Positions 32,562 to 44,813 are shown, counted from the first letter of the stretch. The stretch is 64,000 nucleotides of DNA from Oikopleura dioica (GCA_907165135.1 OU015566.1:1738501-1802500); one strand, 5' to 3'. Notes: generated by a model not told the origin, from the letters alone. Translations and numbers: made by a program.

Positions 32562-35500
32562 TCAAAAATTAGCCATTTCTTCCTCTTTTGGTTCTTCTTT
32601 TTTCTTTTCTTCTTCAAAAGAAGGGTTTTCAAGTGCCGATTCTTCCTTCTCTATTTTGTCGAATTTTCCATCTTCTGGTTTTTGAAGCTCCTGGAATTTA
32701 TAGGCAGCGAGGGCGTAGAGAAAAATGTTGATGATTTTGAACGTCAAAGCTAAAAACAAGTTAAGAAAAATGTTTTGACCACGATGGGACTCGAACCCAC
32801 AACTTCCTGATTCGAAGTCAGACGCCATATCCATTAGGCCACGCGGCCGCTGTTTGATCTCTGCTAATAAAAGAACTCACGTAAGGAAAGCATTCCCGCT
32901 AGAAAAGTGTCATCATTGTAGACATGGCAAGATCCTCCTTTACCGCATTCCGTAGTCGACCAGATCACGCAACTTTTGTCCATGAATTTTCCAGCGACTA
33001 TTGGGGCCCAGCAGTTTCCGAACGCTTTGATGATTACCCACATTAGACCCAGGGCAAGTCCTTTGTTTTCAGTGCCAACAGCTCTAGAATCGGAATGACA
33101 CATGAATTTCGCGAAAAAAAAAGAACCTCAGAATAGCGATGGGCGCCGTGACATCAGTGAGAAACTCGAAAAAGATGGTGAAAAAACTGATGATGAGCAT
33201 TTGAAGATATTGAGCGCTACATTCATCTTCTTCTTCTTGTTCTTTATCACAAGCTTTCATGTATCCATACTCTTCCGGACCAGCACAGGCGCAGTTGAAA
33301 TACTAAAACTGACGATGAACTACAAGAAAAAGGCCTACCGTTGCGCTCTCACTTTTTAGGCGGTGAAAAATCTGGGTCTGAAGCCCTCTCAGACCGAGAT
33401 TTAGCGCGAGGCGTGTATTTTCTGAGACGTACAACACCTACCACACTCCCCGCAGCTCAGAGCTTTGCCGAGCGCGCACCAATCAGAGCGCGGAGTGAAA
33501 TAAGCGCCCTCACTCGGAAATAAAATCAAGAATCAAAGTTTATTAAAATAAACGGTTTTTTTGACAGTGTTGATGAATTAAAAACTTATTTTTGCTTAAA
33601 AGGGCGGTTGTTTTTTATACATAATAATAATATAGTTACATATAATATAGTTTAAATAAATTGATCGATTAAATTTTATTGGCTTTTCCACACTCAATCC
33701 CGGCTTCACCCACTTCAATCTTTGCTTCAACAACTTCGATCCTAGCTTAACAGACGTCAATCCTGGTCGCTCCAGCGTCAATCCCGGCTTCTTAAGATCC
33801 GATCGGGGCGTCACTTTCTTCAATCCTAGCTTCTCAGATCCCAGTCCCGGCTTTTCAGTTGTCTATTATTTCCTCTTGAATAATGATCATGGCTTCTCCA
33901 AGATTAAATTGACGCCGTGATTGAAACTGATGAAGCTGGGATTAACACTGAAAAAGTCGGGATTGACGCCAAAGATTCTTTGACAAAGAACCCGGGATCG
34001 ACATTCGAAAATCCAGAATCGGCAGACTCCTGAATTGGCTATTTAAGAAACTCAGGATTTTGAGAAATCCAGGATTTGAGAAATGCGGGATTTTGGGAAA
34101 TGCGGGAGCAGAAAAAAGAAAAGGGTTGAAAATTCCAGCGGCGAGAAGCAAAAAAAATTTGGCGAGAAAAAAGCAGTCAAAATCGCGTTAATGAAGAACC
34201 GGAAGGGCCGTCAAGCCCCTTAAATTAAAAAATCAAGAATCGGGGCTGAGACGGCCCGAAGGGCCGTCAAGCCCCTTAAATTAAAAAATCAAGAATCGGG
34301 GCTGAGACGGCCCGAAGGGCCGTCAAGCCCCTTAAATTAAAAAATCAAGAATCGGGGCTGAGACGGCCCGAAGGGCCGTCAAGCCCCTTAAATTAAAAAT
34401 CAAGAATCGGGGCTGAGACGGCCCGAAGGGCCGTCAAGCCCCTTAAATTAAAATCAAGAATCGGGGCTGAGACGGCCCGAAGGGCCGTCAAGCCCCTTAA
34501 ATTAAAAATCAAGAATCGGGGCTGAGACGGCCCGAAGGGCCGTCAAGCCCCTTAAATTAAAAATCAAGAATCGGGGCTGAGACGGCCCGAAGGGCCGTCA
34601 AGCCCCTTAAATTAAAATCAAGAATCGGGGCTGAGACGGCCCGAAGGGCCGTCAAGCCCCTTAAATTAAAAATCAAGAATCGGGGCTGAGACGGCCCGAA
34701 GGGCCGTCAAGCCCCTTAAATTAAAAATCAAGAATCGGGGCTGAGACGGCCCGAAGGGCCGTCAAGCCCTTAAATTAAAAATCAAGAATCGGGGCTGAGA
34801 CGGCCCGAAGGGCCGTCAAGCCCCTTAAATTAAAAATCAAGAATCGGGGCTGAGACGGCCCGAAGGGCCGTCAAGCCCCTTAAATTAAAATCAAGAATCG
34901 GGGCTGAGACGGCCCGAAGGGCCGTCAAGCCCTTAAATTAAAAATCAAGAATCGGGGCTGAGACGGCCCGAAGGGCCGTCAAGCCCCTTAAATTAAAAAT
35001 CAAGAATCGGGGCTGAGACGGCCCGAAGGGCCGTCAAGTCCCTTAAATTAAAAAATCAAGAATCGGGGCTGAGACGGCCCGAAGGGCCGTCAAGCCCCTT
35101 AAATTAAAAATCAAGAATCGGGGCTGAGACGGCCCGAAGGGCCGTCAAGCCCCTTAAATTAAAAATCAAGAATCGGGGCTGAGACGGCCCGAAGGGCCGT
35201 CAAGCCCCTTAAATTAAAATCAAGAATCGGGGCTGAGACGGCCCGAAGGGCCGTCAAGTCCCTTAAATTAAAAAATCAAGAATCGGGGCTGAGACGGCCC
35301 GAAGGGCCGTCAAGCCCCTTAAATTAAAAATCAAGAATCGGGGCTGAGACGGCCCGAAGGGCCGTCAAGCCCCTTAAATTAAAAATCAAGAATCGGGGCT
35401 GAGACGGCCCGAAGGGCCGTCAAGCCCCTTAAATTAAAATCAAGAATCGGGGCTGAGACGGCCCGAAGGGCCGTCAAGTCCCTTAAATTAAAAAATCAAG

Positions 35501-38500
35501 AATCGGGGCTGAGACGGCCCGAAGGGCCGTCAAGCCCCTTAAATTAAAAAATCAAGAATCGGGGCTGAGACGGCCCGAAGGGCCGTCAAGCCCCTTAAAT
35601 TAAAAAATCAAGAATCGGGGCTGAGACGGCCCGAAGGGCCGTCAAGTCCCTTAAATTAAAAAATCAAGAATCGGGGCTGAGACGGCCCGAAGGGCCGTCA
35701 AGTCCCTTAAATTAAAAAATCAAGAATCGGGGCTGAGACGGCCCGAAGGGCCGTCAAGCCCCTTAAATATAAAAATCAAGAATCGGGGCTGAGACGGCCC
35801 GAAGGGCCGTCAAGCCCCTTAAATTAAAAAATCAAGAATCGGGGCTGAGACGGCCCGAAGGGCCGTCAAGCCCCTTAAATTAAAAAATCAAGAATCGGGG
35901 CTGAGACGGCCCGAAGGGCCGTCAAGCCCCTTAAATTAAAAAATCAAGAATCGGGGCTGAGACGGCCCGAAGGGCCGTCAAGTCCCTTAAATTAAAAATC
36001 AAGAATCGGGGCTGAGACGGCCCGAAGGGCCGTCAAGCCCCTTAAATTAAAAATCAAGAATCGGGGCTGAGACGGCCCGATGGGCCGTCAAGCCCCTTAA
36101 ATTAAAAAATCAAGAATCGGGGCTGAGACGGCCCGAAGGGCCGTCAAGCCCCTTAAATTAAAAAATCAAGAATCGGGGCTGAGACGGCCCGAAGGGCCGT
36201 CAAGCCCCTTAAATTAAAAAATCAAGAATCGGGGCTGAGACGGCCCGAAGGGCCGTCAAGCCCCTATAATTAAAAAAACAAGAATCGGGGCTGAGACGGC
36301 CCGAAGGGCCGTCAAGCCCCTTAAATTAAAAAATTTAAAAGAGTGAGCTGAGTGAACTGATTTTCGAAAATGAATTTATCTGCTCAGCTCTGCTCAGACA
36401 ATTATCACTCAGCTAAGCTTAGGCTAGCTCAATTATTCACGAACATGATCTATTCTGCTTAGCTTAGCTTATCTTAGACAAGTTTCATTCAGCTCAGCTT
36501 AAGGATTATAACATATTTTCACTACTTAAAAACAGTAAAATACAGCTCAACCCAGCTCACTCAGCTCAGCTCACCTCTAATTAGGGTGCGCTCAGCTAAG
36601 CTCAGCTCAATAACCTCTCAAAATGGCCAGCTCAGCTCAGCTCAGTGAGCTCCAAAATTGGCGTGCTCAGCTCAGCTCAGAGAATTTATCACTCATGGCA
36701 GCTCAGCTCAGCTCATTAAAAATAAAGCCAAATTTGCAACTCTGGTGGGAGATGGGAGCTGAGATTTTTGAAAATTACGAGCTCTTATCTTAATCCTGGG
36801 TTAATCGATTTCTATCTGGGCTTTTCCAGCGGCTATCCAATCTTGGGAAGTCATGATCGACATTCGAGAAGCATGATTTGCAACTGAGAAGCCGAGACTG
36901 AGGTCTTAGAAGCTAGGATTCAAGTAAATGACGCTTGGATCGGCATAAAGAAGCCGGGATCGACGCTGGAGATGCAATAATTGACGTTTGAGTCACAAGG
37001 ATTGACGTCTGAAAGCTATGATCGAAGTTGTTGAAGCCGGGATTGAAGTTGATGAAGCCGGGACTGACTGTGGAGAAGCCAATAAAAACAGTTTTATCGT
37101 CAATCATTGATTGACAATCAATCTAAATTAATTCGCATCGCCGTTAGCCAAAGGCGACTATTTTGTTTATAAGAGGATGAAAAAAGGTATATCAATAGAG
37201 CCAGCATAAATATGCAGAAAAAACTGCACAAGAAAATGTCTTTTTTACTAAGATAAATTTATCAAAGAAGAGTTCCTAATTAGCAAAGGAAGATTTTTTG
37301 CATTCCTAGAGCGCGCTGCTCCTTAGCGCCCCCACAAGGCCGACCCTCAAGTCAATTTTTCCCCTGCTTCGAGATGTTACGTCATTCCGAGTAATAACCA
37401 CACCGCAGGCTCAAGTGAAAGTGCGCCTGAATTTTTAGCGCACCGCCCCGCGAGTGAAATCGCAACGGTACCATTTCATATCCATCAGGATTATCCTCAT
37501 CTGGCGGCATTGTTTGACTTTCAGCACATCCAGCATGACATGGAGAAAAGTAAGTTTTCCCAACAAATTGCTTCGTGACCGGATCTTCTTTCCCAATACA
37601 AGTCGGGAAGTAGTAGCGTTCGATACAATGGCAGTCATCGTTGCACTCGTTTTTCACGCTGTAGTTTGATGGGTGGTCAAAGAGGCCAAAATGGCTGACC
37701 GATTCTTGCTGGACAAAAACGTTGTTTGGATAAGGAGAAGTAACACCAACGAGTTCCGGCTGGCCACAGGATAGAAACGCCGACCAAGCATAGAAAAAGG
37801 CAGCGAGGGTGGCGGCGATGGTGGAAAAGATCATGATTCCTCGGCCGCTGAGTTTCATGCATTTGATCACGACTCCACCGAAAATGCTTCCGAGAAGAGC
37901 TCCTGGAACGCAAACGATCCCACTTGCCACAGCAGAATTAGCAGCGGTCACATGAAATCGCACTTCGATGATCTTTGGTCCAAAATTCATCAGCCCTGTT
38001 TTCACCGGAGCATCAAAAGCGCTCCCGAACGAGCAGAGAAGAAAAATCGGATTCTTCACCACCGACATCAAATTTGCTTCTCCAGCGGACGAATCTCCAT
38101 CTTCAATTTCGACCACTCGTTTTTTCTTGATCTCCGCGGTCCCAGGAATTTGCCTCGGAAAGCCGAAAAAGAACGGTCCTTAAAGTTCCCCGTGACCTTC
38201 AAAATTTTCTGAATGACCTTCAAGTACTCACCAACAAAGATGCAGCCAATGCCCGCGGCGAGAATTCCAGGCCACCACGCCCCTACCCACTGGGGCTCGC
38301 CCGGCTCGATATTATCCGGCTTTTCGACCGTGTCGAAATCTACCCAAGTCGATAAGCTAATTGCTCCGCCCAAGTACCCAACAAGCGGCCCAAGCGCCGT
38401 GCAAGCTCGAACCAGAGCAAAGTAAATAGCCCCTTTTCCAGGTGGACAGCTTGTCTCGATGAACGCCATGCTGACTGTATGAAGAGGAACACTGCCGATC

Positions 38501-39087
38501 CCGATGAAAATTTGGCCAAGAACAAACATTGCCAGCCACCATTGAAGATTCTGCTCATTTTCGACGCATTCTAGAGGTTCATCGACGCAGAATTCGAAGT
38601 CATCGCCGTCGGAAGCACTGTTGTTCATTCCAGGATAAGAGTAGTTGTCCGTCAAAAAATGAGGAAGCGAGTAAAAAATACAGCCAAACCCAAGAATCAC
38701 CATACAAACACAATTCTTGACACCAACAGTCGCCGTCCAGGACTTCGTTATCGTTACAGCACTGGCAACGAAAGCAATTTCGCTGAAGACGATCATGAAT
38801 CCAGTCATCCACGACTCGAAGCCGAATCGTTTTTCAAGCGTCGAAACGCAAATCGGAATCAGCCCGAAATTGACGCCGCACTGCAGCAAGACCGCCAAGC
38901 AGAGAAAAAACGTAAAGACTCCGATTTTATTAACACATTCGATTTTTCCATAGCAAGGGGCGTTTTTCTCTGGTAAACAAGAATAAGGACCTTCATCTTG
39001 CTCACCGAAATCGTCTTTTTTCTTATCAAAGAATGAGTTATTTTTTACAATTTATGATTTTTTTACCTTTTCCTCCTCTTTCTCCAT
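32562..39087 (-). CDS. SLCO: Organic-anion transporter (SLCO/OATP)
   Basis: Plasma-membrane carrier for amphipathic organic anions. Exons (minus) 39087-39067, 39021-38232, 38178-37472, 33302-33127, 33083-32881 and 32749-32562 give 694 residues, the usual family length. Family marks: many hydrophobic helices, GIGSVPLHTVSMAFIET, AWWPGILAAG...FFFGFPRQIPGTAE, and the extracellular Kazal-like Cys-rich loop (CNDDCHCIERYYFPTC...SPCHAGC...NCACAG). Also AVGTENKGLALGLMWVIIKA and a Lys/Glu-rich C-terminus (KKKEEPKEEEMANF). The donor at 37472 (DGYEM) was chosen because it alone joins in phase to YFNCACAG. The 4.2-kb intron 3 holds a giant hairpin-satellite element; intron 5 holds a tRNA gene. Confidence 0.94.
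32776..32848 (-). tRNA. trnR-UCG: tRNA-Arg (anticodon TCG)
   Basis: A 73-base cloverleaf on the minus strand: acceptor stem GGCCGCG pairs with CGTGGTC, the A box is TGGCCTAATGG, the anticodon loop CTTCGAA sits in a CTGA/TCAG stem, and the B box is GGTTCGAGTCC. No intron and no encoded CCA. It lies inside the last intron of the SLCO gene in the same orientation. Confidence 0.93.
33655..37100. mobile_element. Large foldback element with hairpin satellite in SLCO intron
   Basis: The two flanks are inverted copies. The left side contains TTATTGGCTTTTCC, CAATCCCGGCTTC and related short repeats; the right side carries their reverse complements (GAAGCCGGGATTGA, GAGAAGCCAATAAAA). Between them is a 2.1-kb satellite, then a stretch of AGCTCAGCTCAGC-type repeats (about 36.34-36.72 kb) on the right only. 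Exact ends and target duplication are not resolved. No transposase is seen. The layout parallels the integrin-intron element. Confidence 0.6.
34200..36335. repeat. 55-bp hairpin satellite, about 39 copies
   Basis: The unit is 54-56 bases, varying only in the A-run length before ATCAAGAATCGGGGCTGAG and in rare substitutions. Each unit contains GACGGCCCGAAGGGCCGTC, two 8-base complementary arms around GAA, extended by GGGGCT and AAGCCCC. Each unit could therefore form a very stable stem-loop on either strand. Near-identity between copies indicates recent amplification or homogenisation. Confidence 0.95.
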
Positions 39088-39780
39088 AATTTAAGCTCTC
39101 TTCTTAATCTTTAAAAAAAAGTTACATGAAAATTTTCTGCTGAAAATCTGGGCGAGTGAAAAACAAATATTGGAGATAAATACACTTTATAATGGTACCG
39201 CGAAAATAGTTTGTTGATCATTCTGCACGGATTTTATGGTCTTCTTGTTTCTGGCAAGAATCCAAAGAAAAAGCTCGTCAAAGGAAAAATTGCAACATAA
39301 TCTCGAATTCAAAAAAAATGCACAATTGTCAATTAACACCGCCACAGATTGGTGTATCAAATAGTAAAACACAAGATTGCGTATCAGCCGATCTGAACCC
39401 AAAACTAACGATCGGGCCGTCCTGACGTGTACCAAGCGATTATCCAAAACACAGATCGGGAGCCAATCCGATCAGCACCGTTTCGATTGATAAGCGTGCA
39501 CCCCCGCTGCGCCTGATCATTTTTACGCAGCTCTCCGATACGCGAGAACGGGTTTGGAAAAAAATTTGATTTTTTTTCAAGAGATAAAAACGAAGACTTA
39601 AAAAAGATGAAGGCCTGGATCGAAATATATCTTCAAAAAAATATAAATTATTAAGCAAAAATCATTAAAAATATCGTTATATCAGATCTAGAAATCTTTC
39701 CTTCCTGAATTTTTTAATTTAATTATTCATTTTAATCCATTCAAAGCTCTCTATCTCCTTACTTTTATCAACAACCAAGG
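39088..39780. other. Divergent intergenic region, SLCO and Cys-rich gene
   Basis: Shared upstream region of the minus-strand SLCO gene and the plus-strand Cys-rich gene. The signal-peptide exon expected for the latter should lie here or further upstream, but I could not place it. No other gene is supported. Confidence 0.4.
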
Positions 39781-41630
39781 GTTTTGACCTGTCAACCCTC
39801 GAAGCCGATGGCCTCGAACTTATGCAACCATGCTTCGGCCTTCCTCGATCAAAAAATCTCCCCAAGATCTCCAGCGGTATTGTCCCGAATAACTACAAAT
39901 GCAAAGTCCGCTGCATCGACTACAAGAAACACCGATTCGCTGTCCGAATCACTGATGGAGAAATGGTGCCAAAACTCGGCTGCGCTACTGCTGAAACTCG
40001 GGGCTGCCCACTTCACGAAGACTATTACTTTAGACAGAAGCGGTCTATCTTCGACAAAGAGAACCAAGATTACATTACTCCGAAAACGACGTTTGTCAAA
40101 TGCAAAAATTTGGGAATTGACTCTCCTGAATTCCGCCATCGCTGCGTCAAAAACCGCCCTCAAGTCTCCCCAGAGCTTTCCTTCCGATGGGTTCCTGATC
40201 TTCGAGAATGCTCTGAAGTCTCAACAACGACGACTACAACCACCACAACAACAACTACGACGACAACAACGACCACAACAACTCCCGAATCCTCAGTCTC
40301 CGATTGGTCGAGCTGTCCGGATTCCGGAGTTTGTCGACCGGAAATTCAGACCAGAACTATTGATGGCGCTATAGGAACCGATCTCGAATCATTCTAGAGT
40401 CAAGATAAGAGCCTAGCTCAATATTCAAGTCTTCTTTCTAAATCGGGCACAAGAGTCACGAAGATGCTTCCCGTTCTCCTGCCAAGCTTGCCATGCTGAC
40501 ATGACGTTCTTCGAGTGGGATATCAGTTCGACAACCTTGACTGCTAGAATTCCATGGGTCAGCCGAAACAACTTGGTCGATGGTTTCGTACCAGTCAACA
40601 AACGAGTCAAGGTTTCCATTTTTCATTTTTTCTAGAATCTTTATTTCTTCTAGAATGCTCGATGCATGGACTCAGTTGAAGTTAACGCGAAATTAGGAAG
40701 CCCGTGCTTGTGTGACGAAGATCAAGGCTGCGCTTTCGACAATTGGCCGGAAAATATTTGCGCTAGAAACGGCTACGGAGAAGAGTACTTCTGGACTCCC
40801 GGTCCTCAGAAAACTTTCACTGAAGATCGAGATTTTACTAGCACGATTGTCGAGGATGATTACTCTTTGACTTACCTAGGTAAGGATTTTCAAAGAGGGT
40901 TAATCATTCTACGTTTTTTCAGGAACGAATGGAGAATCTGATGTTCGATTCTCCGATCGAATCAGCTGGTGGGAAAACGGACCATCCATCTGTCGCGCTA
41001 GAACCGAGCTCTACATGCCTGGTGTCGAGCGACCAGTTTTGAAAGACGATGGTTCTTTGAGCACCCCTGCATGGAACCAACTCGAATGCGATTTTGAGAT
41101 CAACAAGTATCCAACAACAAACGATCCTATTTCAAGCACTTCATCCAGCCATGGAAGCGACAGCTATGAAGTTTTGACTGGACATGCTAAATGGATCAAG
41201 GAACGGCTCAAAATTTTGAACACCAAATAGAGTAGATTCAATTCTAGAGCCAAAATAGGCTTCGGAACTCAACGAAGAATACGAGCGACTAATCATTGTC
41301 GGCAACTACAATCAAGGCTTCATGTACGAAGAAGGCCAAGAATACGGTCTTTGTCGATGGTCGAAAGAAAACTGCATCAAAAGATCTGGCGCTAGTTGCC
41401 ATTCTGATGGAAGTCTGAGCGCTGTTGAAAACGAACAGACGAGAGATTTCATCAGAAACGCTCCTTACCATCCTGGCGTCCTGAGCTGGAGACGAGGAAA
41501 CTTGGTCTGCAACAGTTTGGTCGGAGTCCAAGGAATTACTAATAATGTCTATTCTGTGCGAAACGAAATTTTCCCTGACAACGATGAGCTTGAAATCCTT
41601 GTTCGATCTGTCGACATTACACCAAAATAA
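39780..41630 (+). CDS. Cys-rich secreted protein, complete copy
   Basis: Exons about 39780-40368, 40431-40611, 40654-40879, 40923-41170 (or on to a stop at 41230) and 41259-41630. The visible 5' exon starts after AACAACCAAG in mid-protein (GFDLSTLEADGLELMQPCFG), so an upstream signal exon is missing. It has a Cys-containing block, a 20-Thr stretch, a thrombospondin-like fragment (SDWSSCPDSGVC), then two related modules (DRISWWENGPSICRARTE and GVLSWRRGNLVCNSLVG). The exon 1-2 join works best with a GA-AG intron after GAI, and the exon 4-5 join is ambiguous. It may be an extracellular matrix or house component; family not recognised. From 40362 onward it is duplicated downstream. Confidence 0.6.
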
Positions 41631-42876
41631 AATAACTATCGTGTCTTGTTTATTGGTGTTGATAAATTATCAATGATAATGCAGCCAAAAACTCATGATT
41701 TTCGCCTTTATATATTTTTATTTCTCAATGATTAAATTTTGATAAGAATTTTTAATAAAATTTTCTAAGAATTTTTTAACGACTCTGTTTCTTTGACAGC
41801 GGGCAAGGCGATGATTGGACCTTGACGTCATTCTCCAAATCATTCTTTGTTACGATCTTATTTGAGTAGTTCTCTTTTGGAGAACAAATGAACAGAAACA
41901 CGAGAAATTATGAAAGAGGAAGAAAATTGCACTAACGAAAGATCAGGCCAAGAAAAGGATGTTTCTCTTATCGACACAGATCAAGAGCTCGTTGATGACG
42001 GTCAGCTTCTTGGTCAAGGGTAACATTCTTTAATTATTATTATAAATAAAACTTTTTTCATAAAGACAAGTCAGTATTGACATAGATGTCCCTCTTCTTG
42101 ACACAAATGAAAGGCAACGAAATGAAGAGGAACAAAATGATGACCAAGAAGTAAATACCCCTTCAACTGAAGAGAACTCGAAAAAATGCTGCTCGAAAGA
42201 ATGTAAAATCGTCACAAACAGCATTTTGTTTTTGTTTGTCATCGCTTTGCTGGTATTCAAATTCGTCTTTGAGTTCAATCACAATTCTGATCCGATAGGG
42301 ACTATTTTCATTCCGATTCTTGGAGTTCTTACCCTAGCGAAACTTTTGCATGACGTAAAAAATGCCGACTTTACTAAATTCTGTTGACAATCATTACATC
42401 AAATAAAATCATCACGCTTGAAACAGTCTCTTTGAAAATAAACGGCGCGAGGTTAAAAAATTCTAGATAAAAGCGCGAAGCTGCGGTTTCGCGACAATTT
42501 CTCTGACACGACTTCCGTTAACTTCCATCTTTTCGCACCCTAAAATTTTCGATTTGTAGAAAACCGATATTATCTAATTTGATTACGTGAAAACGTCACC
42601 GCTTTCTTTTTTCTCAATTCTGATTTCATCCGGGTTCAAAGAAGTCCTCTTTCTTTTCTTGTAAAATTTTATTTCTGGAATAGAATAGAGATAGTACTGG
42701 CCAGTAATTCGCAAAATTATTCCATCACTTGTGACTGCGATTGTTGGGTTGTTGGATACATATTAGTAAAAAGAAGGGGAATTTGTACAGGGGAGAATTA
42801 TTTTCAGATTGTCAATTTTCATCGCATTGATAACTGCAGGGTTTCAAGGGCATCGAGCAGAGCTGGCGACGAGGAA
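40362..42876 (+). repeat. Tandem duplication, unit 1 (2.5 kb)
   Basis: Begins at ATGGCGCTATAGGAACCGAT inside the Cys-rich gene and ends at GAGCTGGCGACGAGGAAG, a piece of the last exon of the minus-strand FN3/galaxin gene. Unit 2 follows directly at 42877-45779. The copies look identical by eye except for a one-base A-run difference near 42410 and 45307 and a 389-bp insertion in unit 2. Confidence 0.92.
41910..42387 (+). CDS. Small acidic two-helix membrane protein, copy 1
   Basis: Exons 41910-42019 and 42066-42387 encode about 143 residues. An acidic N-terminal half (QEKDVSLIDTDQELVDDGQ; NERQRNEEEQNDDQEVNTP) is followed by a Cys-rich juxtamembrane site (KKCCSKECK), a helix (NSILFLFVIALLVFKFVFEF), a short loop (NHNSDPIG) and a second hydrophobic segment (TIFIPILGVLTLAKLL). 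It ends FTKFC. The KKCC site suggests palmitoylation. Family not recognised; the layout resembles the nested gene at 46325. Exact duplicate at 44814. Confidence 0.7.
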
Positions 42877-42945
42877 GATGGCGCTATAGGAACCGATCTC
42901 GAATCATTCTAGAGTCAAGATAAGAGCCTAGCTCAATATTCAAGT

Positions 42946-44145
42946 CTTCTTTCTAAATCGGGCACAAGAGTCACGAAGATGCTTCCCGTTCTCCTGCCAA
43001 GCTTGCCATGCTGACATGACGTTCTTCGAGTGGGATATCAGTTCGACAACCTTGACTGCTAGAATTCCATGGGTCAGCCGAAACAACTTGGTCGATGGTT
43101 TCGTACCAGTCAACAAACGAGTCAAGGTTTCCATTTTTCATTTTTTCTAGAATCTTTATTTCTTCTAGAATGCTCGATGCATGGACTCAGTTGAAGTTAA
43201 CGCGAAATTAGGAAGCCCGTGCTTGTGTGACGAAGATCAAGGCTGCGCTTTCGACAATTGGCCGGAAAATATTTGCGCTAGAAACGGCTACGGAGAAGAG
43301 TACTTCTGGACTCCCGGTCCTCAGAAAACTTTCACTGAAGATCGAGATTTTACTAGCACGATTGTCGAGGATGATTACTCTTTGACTTACCTAGGTAAGG
43401 ATTTTCAAAGAGGGTTAATCATTCTACGTTTTTTCAGGAACGAATGGAGAATCTGATGTTCGATTCTCCGATCGAATCAGCTGGTGGGAAAACGGACCAT
43501 CCATCTGTCGCGCTAGAACCGAGCTCTACATGCCTGGTGTCGAGCGACCAGTTTTGAAAGACGATGGTTCTTTGAGCACCCCTGCATGGAACCAACTCGA
43601 ATGCGATTTTGAGATCAACAAGTATCCAACAACAAACGATCCTATTTCAAGCACTTCATCCAGCCATGGAAGCGACAGCTATGAAGTTTTGACTGGACAT
43701 GCTAAATGGATCAAGGAACGGCTCAAAATTTTGAACACCAAATAGAGTAGATTCAATTCTAGAGCCAAAATAGGCTTCGGAACTCAACGAAGAATACGAG
43801 CGACTAATCATTGTCGGCAACTACAATCAAGGCTTCATGTACGAAGAAGGCCAAGAATACGGTCTTTGTCGATGGTCGAAAGAAAACTGCATCAAAAGAT
43901 CTGGCGCTAGTTGCCATTCTGATGGAAGTCTGAGCGCTGTTGAAAACGAACAGACGAGAGATTTCATCAGAAACGCTCCTTACCATCCTGGCGTCCTGAG
44001 CTGGAGACGAGGAAACTTGGTCTGCAACAGTTTGGTCGGAGTCCAAGGAATTACTAATAATGTCTATTCTGTGCGAAACGAAATTTTCCCTGACAACGAT
44101 GAGCTTGAAATCCTTGTTCGATCTGTCGACATTACACCAAAATAA
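42946..44145 (+). pseudogene. 5'-truncated duplicate of the Cys-rich secreted gene
   Basis: Carries exons matching 40431-41630 at +2515 (42946-43126, 43169-43394, 43438-43685 and 43774-44145) with unchanged splice sites and reading frames. The duplication starts within exon 1, so the N-terminal block, the Thr stretch and any signal peptide are absent. Unless a new promoter and start arose, the copy should not make the normal secreted product. The lack of decay implies that the duplication is young, or an assembly artefact. Confidence 0.7.
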
Positions 44146-44229
44146 AATAACTATCGTGTCTTGTTTATTGGTGTTGATAAATTATCAATGATAATGCAGC
44201 CAAAAACTCATGATTTTCGCCTTTATATA

Positions 44230-44616
44230 CAGTCGGAGTCCAAAATAAGGGACTTTTTTTGCTCCAAAATTTTCGAAAAAAGTCCCTTAAATTGGGTCAT
44301 CAAAGCAAAAAATATGTCCCTGCCAAATTTTTTCAAAGTATATTTTTTGCGGCAAAATAAGCTGAAGTCATTGTTTTTCTTGCTTTTATGACATTTTTGA
44401 AAGAGGAAACCATATTCTGAAAGGGAAATCACTTCAGTTTGCGGCAAAACTGGTTGAAATCAAGGTTATTGATACCATTTATTGGCTCTCAGCTAACCGA
44501 AAAAGCTTACTAATCTCAGAAAGTCCCTTAAATTGGATTTTTTTCTGCCGCTGATTTTCGGCATTTTGAGCCAAAAAGTCCCTTATCTTGGTGTCCCTTA
44601 TTTTGGACTCCGACTG
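44230..44616. mobile_element. TA-flanked MITE inserted in duplicate unit 2
   Basis: Inverted termini begin CAGTCGGAGTCCAAAATAAG and match over 24 bases, flanked by TA. Unit 1 has the uninterrupted site TTTATATATTTTTATTTC at about 41704, a direct empty-site comparison. 387 bp, no transposase; fits a Tc1/mariner-type non-autonomous element. GTCCCTTAAATTGG-like motifs recur inside. Confidence 0.93.
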
Positions 44617-44813
44617 TATTTTTATTTCTCAATGATTAAATTTTGATAAGAATTTTTAATAAAATTTTCTAAGAATTTTTTAACGACTCTGTTTCTTTGA
44701 CAGCGGGCAAGGCGATGATTGGACCTTGACGTCATTCTCCAAATCATTCTTTGTTACGATCTTATTTGAGTAGTTCTCTTTTGGAGAACAAATGAACAGA
44801 AACACGAGAAATT

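Noticed and set aside
34200-36335. CRISPR-like appearance of regular 55-bp repeats
   Set aside because: Units are contiguous and near-identical with no unique spacers, and the setting is an animal intron; it is a satellite.
40425-40619. Minus-strand 64-codon frame METLTRLLTGTKPST (also at 42940)
   Set aside because: Opposite strand of an exon of the Cys-rich gene that joins in frame with its neighbours.
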